Source of the DNA: Gonapodya sp. JEL0774
Taxonomy: Eukaryota; Monoblepharomycota; Monoblepharidomycetes; Monoblepharidales; Gonapodyaceae
DNA length: 64,000 nucleotides
NCBI GenBank assembly: GCA_027604505.1
Contig: JADIIX010000056.1
Span: forward strand, 62,001-126,000
Direction: 5' to 3'
In this document: in pieces, positions 1-11,643 of the stretch
How the letters are laid out: each line of letters opens with the position of its first letter
Numbering within the stretch: position 1 is the stretch's first letter
The notes under the pieces: generated by a model
What the model saw: only the letters and a program-made list of their open reading frames with translations
What the model was told of the DNA's origin: nothing
Database searches by the model: none
Made by a program: the position numbers and the translations under genes

Positions 1-3000
1 TGAGCAGCTCCGAGCCAGATGCAATTTGTTACATTGAGACCAGTAATCTGGATGGGTAAGTCGGTGATGGAAGCTCGGTTGTTGAAGACTCTAAATGAGT
101 CCGCTACAGGGAAACGAACTTGAAGGTGAAGCAAGGTATCCCACAGACTTCGGAAATCATGACCCCGGACCAAGCCGCTGGTTTGACAGGCGAGTCTCCC
201 ACTCGGTTTATTTGGCGAAGGACAACACCTTTTGCGATGTCGTGCGACCCACCTCACCCTACTCTTACTCAAGGCTACATTCGATCTGAACCTCCGAACA
301 ACAGTCTCTACACCTACAGTGGATTGTTGAACTTGGCTGGCCGGGACTATCCCCTTGACCCAACTCAGCTCTTACTCCGCGGGGCTCAACTTCGTAACAC
401 CCCCTGGATATACGCAATCGTTGTGAACACAGGTCATGAGACGAAATTAATGCGGAATGCTACGTGAGTACCATGCCGCTCTGCCCAGAGGTGTTGACAT
501 GGATGCCAACCCGATCCCATTTGCAGTGCGACTCCCATCAAACGAACTGCTGTGGAGCGCATGACAAACAGACAAATTTTGATTTTGTTTGGTCTTCTCA
601 TGTTGATGTCGCTTGTTTGCTCGGTTGGAACCCTTGTTCGGACAGTGAGTGAACATGAAAGGTGTCTCGGAAAGGGGGAAGGGGCTCTTACAACGATCTG
701 GAATAAACAGCTGAACGCCCCGTTTGAGCAAAATATAATTAATGTGAATGACATTGGCGTCCCTGTCCAGGACGTCTCTGAGGCACTGAAGCGATTTGGA
801 CTCAACATTATGACCTTCGTTATCCTGTTCAACAATTTGATTCCAATCAGGTGAGAACAGTTTTACCATTCCTTGTTTGTGATCTGAGACATGTGTTCTT
901 GGTGAACAATTAGTTTGGTTATGACTATGGAGGTCGTGAAGTACTTTCACGCAATGCTGATTGGCGCTGATTTGGACATGTACTACGCAGAAGCTGATAG
1001 TCCTGCAGTGGCTCGCATGTCGTCTCTTGTGGAAGAGCTCGGTCAGATTGAGTACATTTTTTCGGACAAAACTGGTACCCTTACTTGCAACAAGATGGAG
1101 TTCCGCATGTCCTCAATCGCCGGGAAAGCTTACGCGGATGTAGTTCCCGAAGACAAGAGAGTCCGCATTGATGAACGCGGAGTTGAATCTGTCCGTTCTT
1201 GCTATTGACTGTGTCAGTTGTCGAGTGAACACTTATTGACCTTCATTTTCAGGGATACCACACATTTCAACGTTTGCTAGAAAGCGCAAAGGGTGCCGAT
1301 TCAACGGGAAGCGTTATTCGCGAGTTTTTAACTCTCCTTTCTGTTTGCCACACCGTTATCCCGGAAGTTCAGGACGATGGAAGCCTTGTGTATCAAGCCA
1401 GTTCCCCAGATGAAGGAGCGCTGGTGAAGGGCGCAGCGGAACTTGGATATAGATTTGTTGTACGTAAAGTTAAAAGTGCGTTCAATGTCCGCGGGATCTT
1501 GACTTTGTTAATTTTGATTTGTAGGTTCGGCGACCGAGGTCTGTCACCGTCGCGGTGAACGGGGCCAATCTCGAATTCGAGGTTCTGTCCATTTGTGAGT
1601 TCAACAGCACGCGGAAGAGAATGAGCGCTGTCGTTCGAGGTCCTGACGGTGAGTACGGCCCACAAGAGACACACTGCAGCTTTACTTGCTTCATGTATAC
1701 TTCGCCTCAAGGTAAAATCAAGTTGTTTACAAAGGGAGCAGACACTGTGATCCTTGAAAGGTTGCGGCAGAACAATCCTTATGTTGAGCCAACTTTAGCG
1801 CACCTCGAGGAATACGCGAACGAAGGACTGAGGACACTCTGCCTTGCCATGCGCGAAATTCCGGAAGAGGAATACAACCGTTGGAGCAAGATTCACGAGA
1901 AAGCAAGCACTCTGCTTGTCAACCGACAAGAAGAGGTGAGCATGCTCAACTACAGCGATTGTCAAAAAATCGCATTTCTGGAATATGGCTTCTGAAACAT
2001 ACTACAGCTCGATAAAGTGGCGGAAATGATTGAAAAGGACCTTGTATTGTTGGGAGCAACGGCAATTGAGGATAAGCTCCAAGATGATGTCCCGGATACA
2101 ATCCACACATTACAGCAGGTGAGATGACCTCATTGGACAGTTTGAAAGCGTTTCGATTATCGTGATTCTGTTTCAGGCCGGAATTAAAGTTTGGGTTCTC
2201 ACCGGAGATCGTCAAGAAACTGCTATCAACATCGGCTACTCCTGCAAGCTTTTAAATGAGGAAATGTCGCTAATGGTCTGCAATGAATCAAATGAGGAGA
2301 AAACGAGGAGCTTTCTGGAGAAACAGCTCATCGCCATCAAGAACCGAGGAGGAGGGGGTTTCGGGAACACCGTCAACCCTCCCAAACCACCCTTCTCCAC
2401 ACGAGTGAAAGATTTTCTACTAAATAATCAAAATTTGGAGAGTAACGCAGATCTTGAGGTGAATCGAACCTGAATGAGCAGATGTTTGTGTCATATTTGA
2501 ATAACTTTTTTTCCGCAGCCTCTAGCACTCATTATTGATGGCCGAACACTCGATTTCGCACTCAACAAAGAATGTGAACTGGCGTTTCTCGAACTTGCTT
2601 GCCTATGCAAAGCCGTCATTTGCTGTCGCGTAAGCCCTTTACAAAAAGCCCTGGTCGTGAAACTTGTGAAGAAACACAAAGAGGCCATTTTGTTGGCCAT
2701 TGGTGATGGGGCGAATGACGTTTCCATGATCCAGGCAGCGCACGTTGGTAAGTATTGCAGTAGCAATTTGCAATATCGTCGGAAGAAACTGTCCAGAACT
2801 GAAGTATTGAAACAGGGGTTGGAATCAGCGGACAGGAAGGGCTGCAAGCTGCTCGGGCAGCTGATTTTTCCTTGGGCCAGTTTCGATATCTCCGCAAGCT
2901 ATTGCTTGTGCACGGGTCATGGTCCTATACCCGACTATCCAAGCTAATTTTATACTCTTTCTACAAGAACATTACTCTTTATATGATGCAATTTTGGGTG

Positions 3001-4174
3001 GATACTGAATTTGAATCGCCCGAGATTTTGTTTGACATCTGACCTCCTCAACAGTTCGCACTAGACAATGGTTTTTCCGGACAGACTCTCTTTGAAAGTT
3101 GGATTTTATCAGCGTACAATGTTATCATCACGGTGTTTGCGCCGATTATTATCGGTGTGTTTGACCAGTACCTCAATGCGAGAATGCTGGACAAGTATCC
3201 CCAATTGTATCTCACCGGACAGAGGGGACAATTTGTGAGTGTGACTGTGTTGTGCGACAAGCGATCGATTGACACTTTGGTTTCCTGTCAGTTCAATGTC
3301 CGAATATTTTGGGGATGGACATTCAACGCTATATTCCACTCTCTCGTAAGGAGTCAATTCTTCTTGCCATCATTCAAATGCTCAGTAAATTTCTTTAACC
3401 CACCAGCTTTTGTATTACGGAACCGCCGCGATTTGGGGTGAATCCGTAATAAGTAGCACTGGTCGGGTTGGAAGCATCTGGCTGTTTGGGTCTGGAGTAG
3501 CTTACGTGTCTGAGATATTTGCCGTCAATTTGAAAGCCGCACTTGTTACTGAGTGGGTGGTTTTGTCGGCAGTTCTTGTTTTCTGTCTAATCCGATCTCA
3601 ATTTTTAGTCTTTGGACGCAGTTTGCTGCGATGGCATATTTCGGAGCGATGGTCTTTTGGCTCGGTGCTTATCCACTCTATGTGGTCGTTGTTCCACCGA
3701 CAGGGATGTCTGAGGAGCTTTTGGGAACAGCAGAGCCGCTGTACACGTCCGCTGTGTTTTGGTGGACAATCATATTGCTTCCCGTCGTGGTTTTGCTTCG
3801 TGACTTCGCTTGGAAGTTGTGAGTTTGAGCCCTTCGAATTCACACAAGTAGAGCGACCTCCAAACATTTTTCTCACAGCTACAAACGAACATGGCATCCA
3901 GAATCATACCATATCATTCAAGAAATTCAGAAGTACAATATTCCGGATTACCGGCCCCGTATGGAGTGGTTTAGAAAAGCAGTACACAAGGTTCGAATGA
4001 TACAGCGCATGAAGCGAAATCGGGGCTATGCATTCTCTCAAAATGAAACTGGTACAGCTAATCTTGTCAGGTTGGTGTTATGGTGTTTGCTGTCTTCTTC
4101 AAACCGTCGTGACGAAATTTGTTCCACCCATCGTCAGAAAATACGATACCACTTTACGAAAGCCACGTGGCTGA
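1..4174 (+). CDS. DRS2: P4-type ATPase, Drs2-like phospholipid flippase (5' partial)
   Basis: This is the 3' part of an aminophospholipid-translocating ATPase, which moves phosphatidylserine and phosphatidylethanolamine to the cytosolic leaflet of Golgi and endosomal membranes. Its start lies left of the window. Base 1 already falls in the actuator region ([10 protein letters not shown], then ETNLKVKQG after an intron at 56-109). The next parts are the [11 protein letters not shown] segment, the first membrane pair (near 570-640), the P4 hallmark [16 protein letters not shown], the phosphorylation motif [13 protein letters not shown] (near 1070-1105), [18 protein letters not shown] (near 2200-2255), the hinge [16 protein letters not shown] (near 2703-2750) and the C-terminal membrane helices. 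The end follows from splicing NLV-R onto [11 protein letters not shown] and a stop at 4172-4174, the typical Drs2/ATP8A tail. There are at least ten short introns; one (190-273) appears to use a GC donor. Family assignment is firm, exact exons less so. Confidence 0.93.
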
Positions 4175-5274
4175 GTCCCCGGTGGTGGTTGTGAGAGCTA
4201 GATGTATTGTCTTTTCTGGAATAACTGTAATCATTGCAACAAGAGGTGTCCATTTCCATTCCCCCACTAATGATTCGGTTTCGAGAATATCCGTTTCGCA
4301 ATGCATGCAGCATGCTGGTGCGAGGCCGGTGATTGGGCACGCGCCAAAATCCTTTGCCTCCCTCCCTACTTTCATTCAGCCACAGAAGACAACTGGCAGT
4401 CCCGTCACTCAAAGATACAAGAGCCGGTATGGACGCGATGTCGCGCACTCCGAAGTGGAAGCACACGCATGACATGAAAGCGTGTTGCATTTACCAACAG
4501 CTCAGCAGTTTTTATGAGTAACTTACCACCAGAACAGCAGTACCATCAGCCACCGTGTTGCATTGAGAAAAATTCAACTGTTGTGCAGGACTTCGGAGGT
4601 GTTGATTTTGAGTGTTCAAGGCGAAGTATCCAACAAATAAGCCACTAATAGCTAATTATTGTTAAGACAAGTAGACTAGGAGAAACTACAGCCTGTCTCT
4701 AGAAACCTGTAAGCAACTTTGAGAGGAGCATGCTGTCCCGTTAACTGGGAAACGGCAGGTCCCGGTCTTCCATTCAACCACATGTGGTTCAGTGAAGTGA
4801 TAATAGTCCATGCAAATGCCTTGTAGCTGTCCATTATTCCGTAATAAAAGTGCAAAAAGACGCTTGGAGAAGAGGGGAACCTCTCTCGGCGTACTTTCAT
4901 TAGTAGAACTTACCCGTGGTTTGTCGCCATATCCGGGATGTGCCGGGATGTGCCTGGAGCATATCCAGGAGGGCTATTGCGAGTCCGAGACAGGATCTAA
5001 GACAATCCAGCCGGAGGGTTGTTGTAGCCGTAATCCGGCATATAAGGGAAAGGTTAGTTTCCAGGGAGACAGGGAGCAGCTCCGTCTTGAGACATGGCCG
5101 ACCTCCTGTAGCGGGGCTGACACTGGTGATAGTGGGAAGGGAAGGAGAAGATGTGGGGTATGATTGTATATTCATAACCATCCGTCTATAGATTTTTGGA
5201 AAACGCCCCAGGCGCGACCGTCCTTCAATACCACCCCCCATTTCTGTTGGCCACAGACGGGTAAAACTTCAGCC
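4175..5274. other. intergenic, no gene recognised
   Basis: This is about 1.1 kb between the flippase stop and the transposase remnant. The open frames here are short, lack family motifs and often begin with a non-ATG codon. I see no tRNA-like cloverleaf or obvious repeat. It may include decayed flank of the adjacent transposon. Confidence 0.5.
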
Positions 5275-6148
5275 TCACCCGCTTTTCATACGATCAACTA
5301 TTTCAGCATATGATTTACGACATGTTTCAATACAATGTAGGGAAAATGAATTCACCTCTTCTGGTGTTAAATCTCTCAACCCCGCCTCTATTGCCGCGAG
5401 GAGTTCCCTTTCTGTCCGAGGGCAAGCGGGTCAAACATAGCACCTCTTAATAATGCTGACTGCAAGTTCCACGGGATTCAAAACGGGGCAATATGGTACT
5501 ATATGGCACAGATTGACATTGGCAACCTGCCCCGTCTCAACAATTGTAGGCACACCGTTCTTGTAACATGCAGTGGTTGCCTTATGGCAACGTGCATTAT
5601 CTAGAACCTGCTCCAATTCCCTCCTGCAAAAACCCTTTAAAGTTAAAAGCGTTAGCATAGCCTTTAACCAGAGACCACAAGACAACTGGTGAGGGTGGAG
5701 TCGATATGGTGTCATCTCCCATTATGAAGCAATGCAAAAGTTCAGGTGTGCTGTCTGTTACTTGAGTCCTTGTGCAAGGCACCCTTCCATCTGTAGTATA
5801 GGTCACACCATCAAAGATTGACCCAGTTCCAAACATTGGGCTCTCTAAAACGTCACAAGTACGTTGCTGATGTGCGGGGGTTTCAGAGTAGCTAAGGCAG
5901 AGCACAAGTGAAAAGTCTTCTTTGCCCTTGGACTTGGGTTTCAGAAACAGAGTTGGTTCTCCCTTTTCGGAATAGCCGATCTTTTCGTACAATACACCTC
6001 GATCTCATTAGTCATTCACTCTCCCAGTTGCCTCAGAAGCAACATATGAGAGCTTCTTCCTGGTGATGTCCTTGCACCTGAGTATGTTGCTGATACTCTG
6101 CTGAGTAATTGTCAATCCCAAAAGAGTCGGAAACCCATCAAGCTTCAT
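5275..6148 (-). pseudogene. decayed DDE transposase (Tc1/mariner-IS630-like)
   Basis: Read on the minus strand, this is the remnant of a cut-and-paste transposase. The N-terminal part resembles the paired helix-turn-helix region (ITQQSISNILRCKDITRKK, near 6060-6120). The C-terminal half has the catalytic-core signatures VLDNARCHK (near 5590) and the P-C-LNPVEL-motif (near 5460-5490), followed by a final helix with RTERELLAAIEAGL. The frame is broken: two adjacent stops near 6010, a frame change around 5600-5640, and an in-frame TGA after KRCYV (about 5430), beyond which homologous-looking sequence continues to about 5275. It is therefore a dead copy. Terminal inverted repeats were not identified by eye. 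The superfamily is inferred from the DNARCHK and LNPVE motifs; the exact family is unknown. Confidence 0.8.
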
Positions 6149-8138
6149 TGAAAATGATCAGCCATCATTCACTGGCAAATCTGAAGCTCCAAGTCCGTCG
6201 CACACTTCCTTGCTCGGCATTGTGGCCTTCGATTTGGTGAGTTGCGAACATCTGGCGATGTGATCCATCGGCTTTGATTCGTTCCTTATTATCGAGGTGA
6301 GGCGGACCCTCCGGCCGTGATCGCACACTGGCGTGCGCATTGGGACAGCATCAGATTGTCCAGGCACGAGTGTCGTCCTGCGATTGGAAATACGTTTGTT
6401 TGCAAGTAGTGGGTTCAGTGATTGTTCGATGTTTGGGAGAGTTGGTTGCACATCTCACGAAAGAGCTGTGGTTGCGCCCGGTCCACACCGACAACAGACG
6501 TTTGCACCCACAGCCACCGACACCTTAAAACATATTTACTGGCATTGCTTGACCAACGACATGAAGGTAGACGTTTACACGCTCTCTAATTCCTTCACCG
6601 TCTGGTGCAAATCTGACCACAGGGCGAATTCCTCCAAATATTGATGAACGGCAGGAAAAGGGGGCTCCAAAAGATTGAAAAGAGCTGGAATTCCTTTATG
6701 TAATAGAAATCGTGAATCTCTCGAGTTAGAGACTTGCAACCTTGCGTCTTGGACTGTGTTATTGGCGTGAAGGAAGAACGGATCCGATCCCCGGTCACAT
6801 CTAGATGTTGTAATGGTCGGTTTCACCGGCATGCGCACTCACACAAAAAAATTGTCCGTGATCTCCCACTTACTATTAGCTTTGTTTCTTAGTTCAGCAA
6901 GTCCAGAGCGCTCCAGACCTCTCCAGATTGCACTAGACCGTTTGTGATACTCTGGGCCTCGAGGTTAAGACGAGCCTCCCCTCACTTCCAGATTTCAACC
7001 CCAAATGCCCAAAGCTGCCAAGAAAACGTAAGACTACCATCATTTTGGGCTTCATCGAAGAGAACAGAGATGACACATCTCTCTCTCCCACACAATCTCC
7101 TTGTTGCAAGTGGCAATTTTAAAACGCGGTTCCCCGCGGCGAGGTGAGCCCATTCTGGCATCTTGTGAACGATAAACCCACTGAGATAGCCAGTCACTTA
7201 TAGAATTAAGAAGATTATGCGGGTGGACGATGACGTTGGAAAGGTTGCTGCCACCACTCCCATTCTGATATGTGAGTCTTTCCACATGGGACTGTTCAGA
7301 AAGCCCCATCACACTACGGCCGGCCATTACTCTAGCGAAAGCAGTAGAGCTCTTCCTTCAATCTTTGATTGATGAGACATGCAGAGAAACTCGAAATGCA
7401 CATTCAAAGAAAGTGTCAGTTGCCCACATGTAGGTTCTCGCAGATCTTTTCTCTGATTGCTTCATGTGACGGATTTATTGACTTTAGAAAAGAAGTCGTA
7501 GAGTCGAACCAAAGTTTGTAATTATGCGTCTCCAATTTCCTCTTCAATTTTTACCCTGCTCTCTCATTGGTGAACAAACAGGCTTTGACTTTCTGCGGGA
7601 CAAAATTCGCACTCTACCGCAATCTGATTTGAACCCAGAAAGCGAGGCGCTGTCTCCAGTCAAAACGATGAAGAAGGAACGCGACCAATAGACATTGACT
7701 GCGAAGAATCTATACCAGCATATACCCTATATAGGAAGGGAGCCATCCAATAAATTACATCATCTGAGCGTCGCAGCATGAGCATATATGTACACAGAAT
7801 TATTTCCACTGAACTAAAGCTATCACCAACTTCTCCCAAAACCCTCTCCACATCGATTTTAGATTGAATTCTCTTTTTTCACGGCTGCATATGCGACCGT
7901 CACCGTCATGGAGGTGTATCAGCCCACTGGCTCTTCTGCGCTCCGGCCAAACGCCGGCGTTACATAAGTCGCATCCAAGTTCCAGATAGTCTTCGAGAGA
8001 TGATTGAACAACGTCTACAGACAGTTTTGCACGATGGACAATGAATTTTTCGTTTGAAATTGGAAATGAAACAGAGGTTGCTGTGGGTGGCGAGGTATAA
8101 TAAATTTAGCTGTGGGTGTTGATGGCACGGCTGTTCCA
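6149..8138. other. intergenic, no gene recognised
   Basis: This stretch of nearly 2 kb has only short open frames. A minus-strand frame at 6575-6838 and another at 7052-7327 have plausible composition, but no family signature and no flanking exons I can join. The right end is the promoter and leader of the histidyl-tRNA synthetase gene. Confidence 0.5.
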
Positions 8139-8261
8139 ATGAATTGTCGAATTTGTCCGTATTTTGCACCAATCCAAAAACGGCCGCTCTCTTCCGTCCT
8201 TTCACTGTGCCCGCCAATCGATTTGCAGCTACGTCATTGTTTCACCTTGCAATCCGTTTAG
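8139..8261 (+). promoter_or_regulatory. upstream ORF in the HisRS leader
   Basis: An ATG-initiated frame of 40 codons lies wholly upstream of the synthetase ATG at 8336, in another frame. If it is in the mature leader it would be expected to lower ribosome access to downstream starts. It overlaps a stop-free, acid-free extension in the synthetase frame (8123-8335; see the finding). Whether it is transcribed is unknown. Confidence 0.35.
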
Positions 8262-8335
8262 TCTCATCCGTATCATCAGACTGCAGCACGGGGATCCCTG
8301 AACATCACCTCACATCTCTCAGTCTGCGAACGACG

Positions 8336-10231
8336 ATGACAGACGCTGGAGACTCGATCTCGAATGGACAGCCATTGGGAGACGTACTGAAAGTACCGTC
8401 TAAGGCGAGCATTAGGAAAGCGGAGAAAGCTGCTGCTAAGAAGGAGAAGAAGGCAGCCAAATCGGAAGAAAAGTCAGGGCCAGGCATATCGAATGACCCG
8501 GAGCCCGCAGCCGTAGATTCTAAAGCCTTTAACTTGAAAACAGCAAAGGTATGTGAGCAGGCAAACTGTCATACCCAATGCCGTTTTCTGACAGCCCGAC
8601 CTCCAGGGAACACGTGACTTTAATGACAAGGAAATGGCCATTCGCGATAAAATCTTCTCTACTATCACTACTGTTTTCAAGCGTCACGGTGCAGTTACCA
8701 TTGATACCCCGGTGTTCGAGTTGAAGGAAATTCTCTCGGGGAAGTACGGGGAGGACTCAAAGCTGATATATGACCTCGAAGATCAAGGAGGGGAACTTAC
8801 TTCATTGAGATACGATCTGACTGTCCCATTCGCACGGTTTCTTGCCATGAATGGACAGAAGTACCAGAACATTAAGAGATACCACATTGCGAAGGTCTAC
8901 AGGCGGGATAACCCGAGCATTACCAAGGGCCGAATGAGAGAGTTTTATCAATGCGTTAGTGCTGGTGCTGTTATCAAGACATGATCGCGTCGTTCACACC
9001 AAGGTGCTACAAATTTCAGGACTTCGACATTGCTGGCACCTATGATCCAATGCTTCCGGACGCTGAAGTCTTGAGAGTGACGGTGGAAGCACTGAGTTCG
9101 CTCAATATTGGCTCGTTCACCATAAAGCTAAATCACCGAAAAATTCTGGATGGAATGTTTGAGGCCTGTGGTGTCCCTCTGGATAAATTTAGACCAATCA
9201 GCAGCGCAGTTGATAAACTTGACAAGGTGGGCATCCCATCTCAGTTGATATCCTGCGGATGTGTTCTAATTATCTTAGAATGGTGTTAGTCACCGTGGTC
9301 GGAAGTCCGCCGCGAAATGGTGGAAGAGAAGGGACTTGACCCTGCTGTTGCGGATCGCATTGAGAAATACGTTGGCCTCAGTGGCGGATCGGACGTTCTT
9401 GAGAAACTTGAGGCTAATGCTGAGTTCATGGCGAGCGAGCGATCAAGACAGGGCGTCGAGGAGATGAAACTGCTGTTGCGATATTTGGGTCATATGGGTG
9501 TCCTAGAAACGGTTTGTTGGATTCTATTAATTCACCTTCCAATGTGGATTTGAATTCCAACCCGTATCCCGGATGCTCAGATTATTTTCGACCTGTCTCT
9601 TGCCCGTGGTCTCGATTACTACACGGGGCCGATTTACGAAGCAGTTTTCAACAATCCTTCCGACGGTGCAGATCACGATGGTGAACTAGTTGGTGTCGGT
9701 TCCATTGCTGCTGGCGGGCGATACGATGACCTGGTCGGAATGTTTTCGGGAGGTCGCCAAATACCATGCGTCGGGGTATCGCTTGGAATTGAGCGGATTT
9801 TCAGCATTCTCATGCGCAAAACGAAACTAGAGGAGATTAAGAGCAACGAAGTGGAAGTGTACGTTATCGGACTGGGCGATGGTGTGCTGGAGGAGAGAAT
9901 AAAGATTGCGCGAGAGCTTTGGGACGCAGGAATCAAGGTGATTGACGTTGAAATCCTGCTTTCCCCTTATCTTCGACGATGCATTTTGGAACTTCGTCTA
10001 TTTGTTCGCCAGGCGGAATTTGCGTATAAAGTGAAGCCACGATTCCAAAGCGAACTAGATATCTGTGATAAGGATCAAATACCGTTTTCAGTTCTCATTG
10101 GTCCTGCTGAGGTTCGAGAAGGCAAAGTTAAGATCAAGGACATGAAAGATAAGTCTGAAGAGACAAAGGCGGGCGTGGTGATCCCGAGAGGCGACTTGAT
10201 AGAAGAGATAAGAAGGAGACTCGGACGATGA
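8336..10231 (+). CDS. HTS1: histidyl-tRNA synthetase (class II aaRS)
   Basis: This enzyme charges tRNA-His with histidine. The first in-frame ATG (8336) starts a Lys/Ala-rich tail ([15 protein letters not shown]), then GTRDF and the catalytic core: motif 2 region [30 protein letters not shown], the histidine-specific [25 protein letters not shown] and motif 3 [10 protein letters not shown]. The C-terminal anticodon-binding domain ends in [15 protein letters not shown]. Visible introns include 8549-8606, one ending before DFDIAG near 9018, one near 9227-9300, one near 9509-9580, and 9938-10012. The last is 75 nt with no in-frame stop, so its retention would insert 25 residues. The frame stays open upstream of 8336 to 8123 without an ATG, with mitochondrial-presequence-like composition. 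Fungi usually make cytosolic and mitochondrial HisRS from one gene, so a second start is possible but unproven. Confidence 0.95.
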
Positions 10232-10727
10232 TTTTTGTACACATGGAAAGGCCATGTGTTATTACATAAAACATTATACGAAACCTAAGTCGTGCCCTCG
10301 CAGCGGTAGCACGGACTAAGATTTTTTTGCTCAGAATTGATAAAGGATCAGTGTCAGTGTGGGGTAAAATGTGAAAGATAAGATGTATTGTATAGAGGAA
10401 ACAAAGCAAGATCTGTTTCTAGTAACAACAATTTCCGCTGCTGTAGTCAAGATTGGTAGTTGTTGGCATCCAATCACTTCAGATGGTCCTCAGAAAAGTC
10501 CATTTACTCAAGAATACCTCCGACAAATTTCATTTTGTACAATGTCTTTGTAACAACCAGAGCAAGTTCTGAGTAACCGACCATAACCTTGCATGTGTAC
10601 GCTCCAGTCTTTTGTTGGCATTGAACTGGTACGTGACCCAGGGATAAATCCGTGCCCCTCAAGTACCCATCCATTCAAATCTCCAGCAGCTGGATGATCT
10701 TCGTAGCTCCAGAATTTTCAAGGCTTC
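10232..10727. other. intergenic between convergent genes
   Basis: This is about 500 bp between the HisRS stop and the stop of the small minus-strand gene. It is A/T-richer than its flanks and should hold both polyadenylation regions. I see no other gene. Confidence 0.5.
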
Positions 10728-11175
10728 ACTTGGTGTGATTCGTGGAGAGAGAGAGCACTACGAACAGGTTTCCAATGAGGCCCTCCCACTTCAATGTCTG
10801 TATCATCAGCGCCTTGAGCAAACAGTTGTCCACACACGGCGCACGTTTCTTTTGATTTCGTTATATTACGAATAAGAGAATTGAATTGATTCAAGTGGAA
10901 TTGCTGATGTTCAGATATGTTCGCGGGCAGCGAACAACTTCAAAATGAACGGATACACTGACAATCGCGGGCACAAAGCACTCACTGTAAATGTCACCCT
11001 CTCTGTTAATTATAGCCGTCTCACTTCCTCTGGTGGCCCTATCCAATCCGTCAGGTCGCGATGGGTACGACGAGTGGGTGCGCTCTTCCGGAAGCGGTTG
11101 CGTCCGATTGTTCGTTTTGTTCTTTTTGTTCGCTGGTCTCGCTGTCGCCAGTTGTCGTTTCCGCTTGCGACCCAT
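10728..11175 (-). CDS. small hypothetical protein, basic N-terminus and Cys-x2-Cys knuckle
   Basis: I do not recognise this gene. On the minus strand an ATG (11175-11173) opens a very basic segment starting MGRKRKRQLATARPANKKNK, typical of a nuclear or nucleolar protein. A second open segment, in another frame, runs from about 10908 to a TGA at 10728-10730. It contains HLNQFNSLIRNITKSKE, then CAVCGQLF and GGPHWKP and ends LHESHQVKP. A Cys-x2-Cys pair followed by His residues suggests a zinc-binding knuckle. Joining the two parts needs an intron; a phase-0 join after IYSECF to QFHLNQ works but uses a weak donor. The protein would be about 130 residues. The two parts may instead belong to different genes. 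Confidence 0.4.
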
Positions 11176-11643
11176 CAGTCTGTCAAGAAGTGTGCAGATA
11201 ACTTATTGTGTTGGTTTGTGTTCCCATAAGTACTTGTCAATAAATTGTGCGAAGGCGACCATCGTTTCTTAAGAACAAGGACTTATGGTCCTAAAAGCCC
11301 GTACAATTCGATGCGAAATTGCCTCAAATCGATGCTCGAACTTACAGAGGGGAGCTGCAGGCGCTGGGAGTGGCCAGCGAACCTTTGGGAGCAAAACGTA
11401 GTAACGTCGTTTCCCGACATAGAATCAGCTCTGTCGCCCACGAGTGCCGGGGCAATTTGAAAGATGCTTATGTGACGATTCATATTGCTATGTCATTTGA
11501 TAGTCTACAGTGGCTAGACAAGAGAACGACGACGAAAACCTCGATTAGAGGCCGGCTAAACCGTTTGATCCGAAGAATGGTCCATGGGGAATTGCTCATT
11601 CTGAGCAAAATACATAAGAGAGGAGACCACCATTCTGCACGCG
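11176..11643. promoter_or_regulatory. divergent intergenic region
   Basis: This is about 470 bp between the start of the small minus-strand gene and the proposed ATG of the YTH gene. It presumably carries both promoters. I found no clear TATA box or repeat. Confidence 0.3.

Noticed and set aside
8144-8335. Treating 8144 as a normal start of HisRS
   Set aside because: The codon there is TTG and no in-frame ATG lies between the stop at 8120-8122 and 8336, so the annotated CDS starts at 8336; the extension is kept only as a hypothesis.
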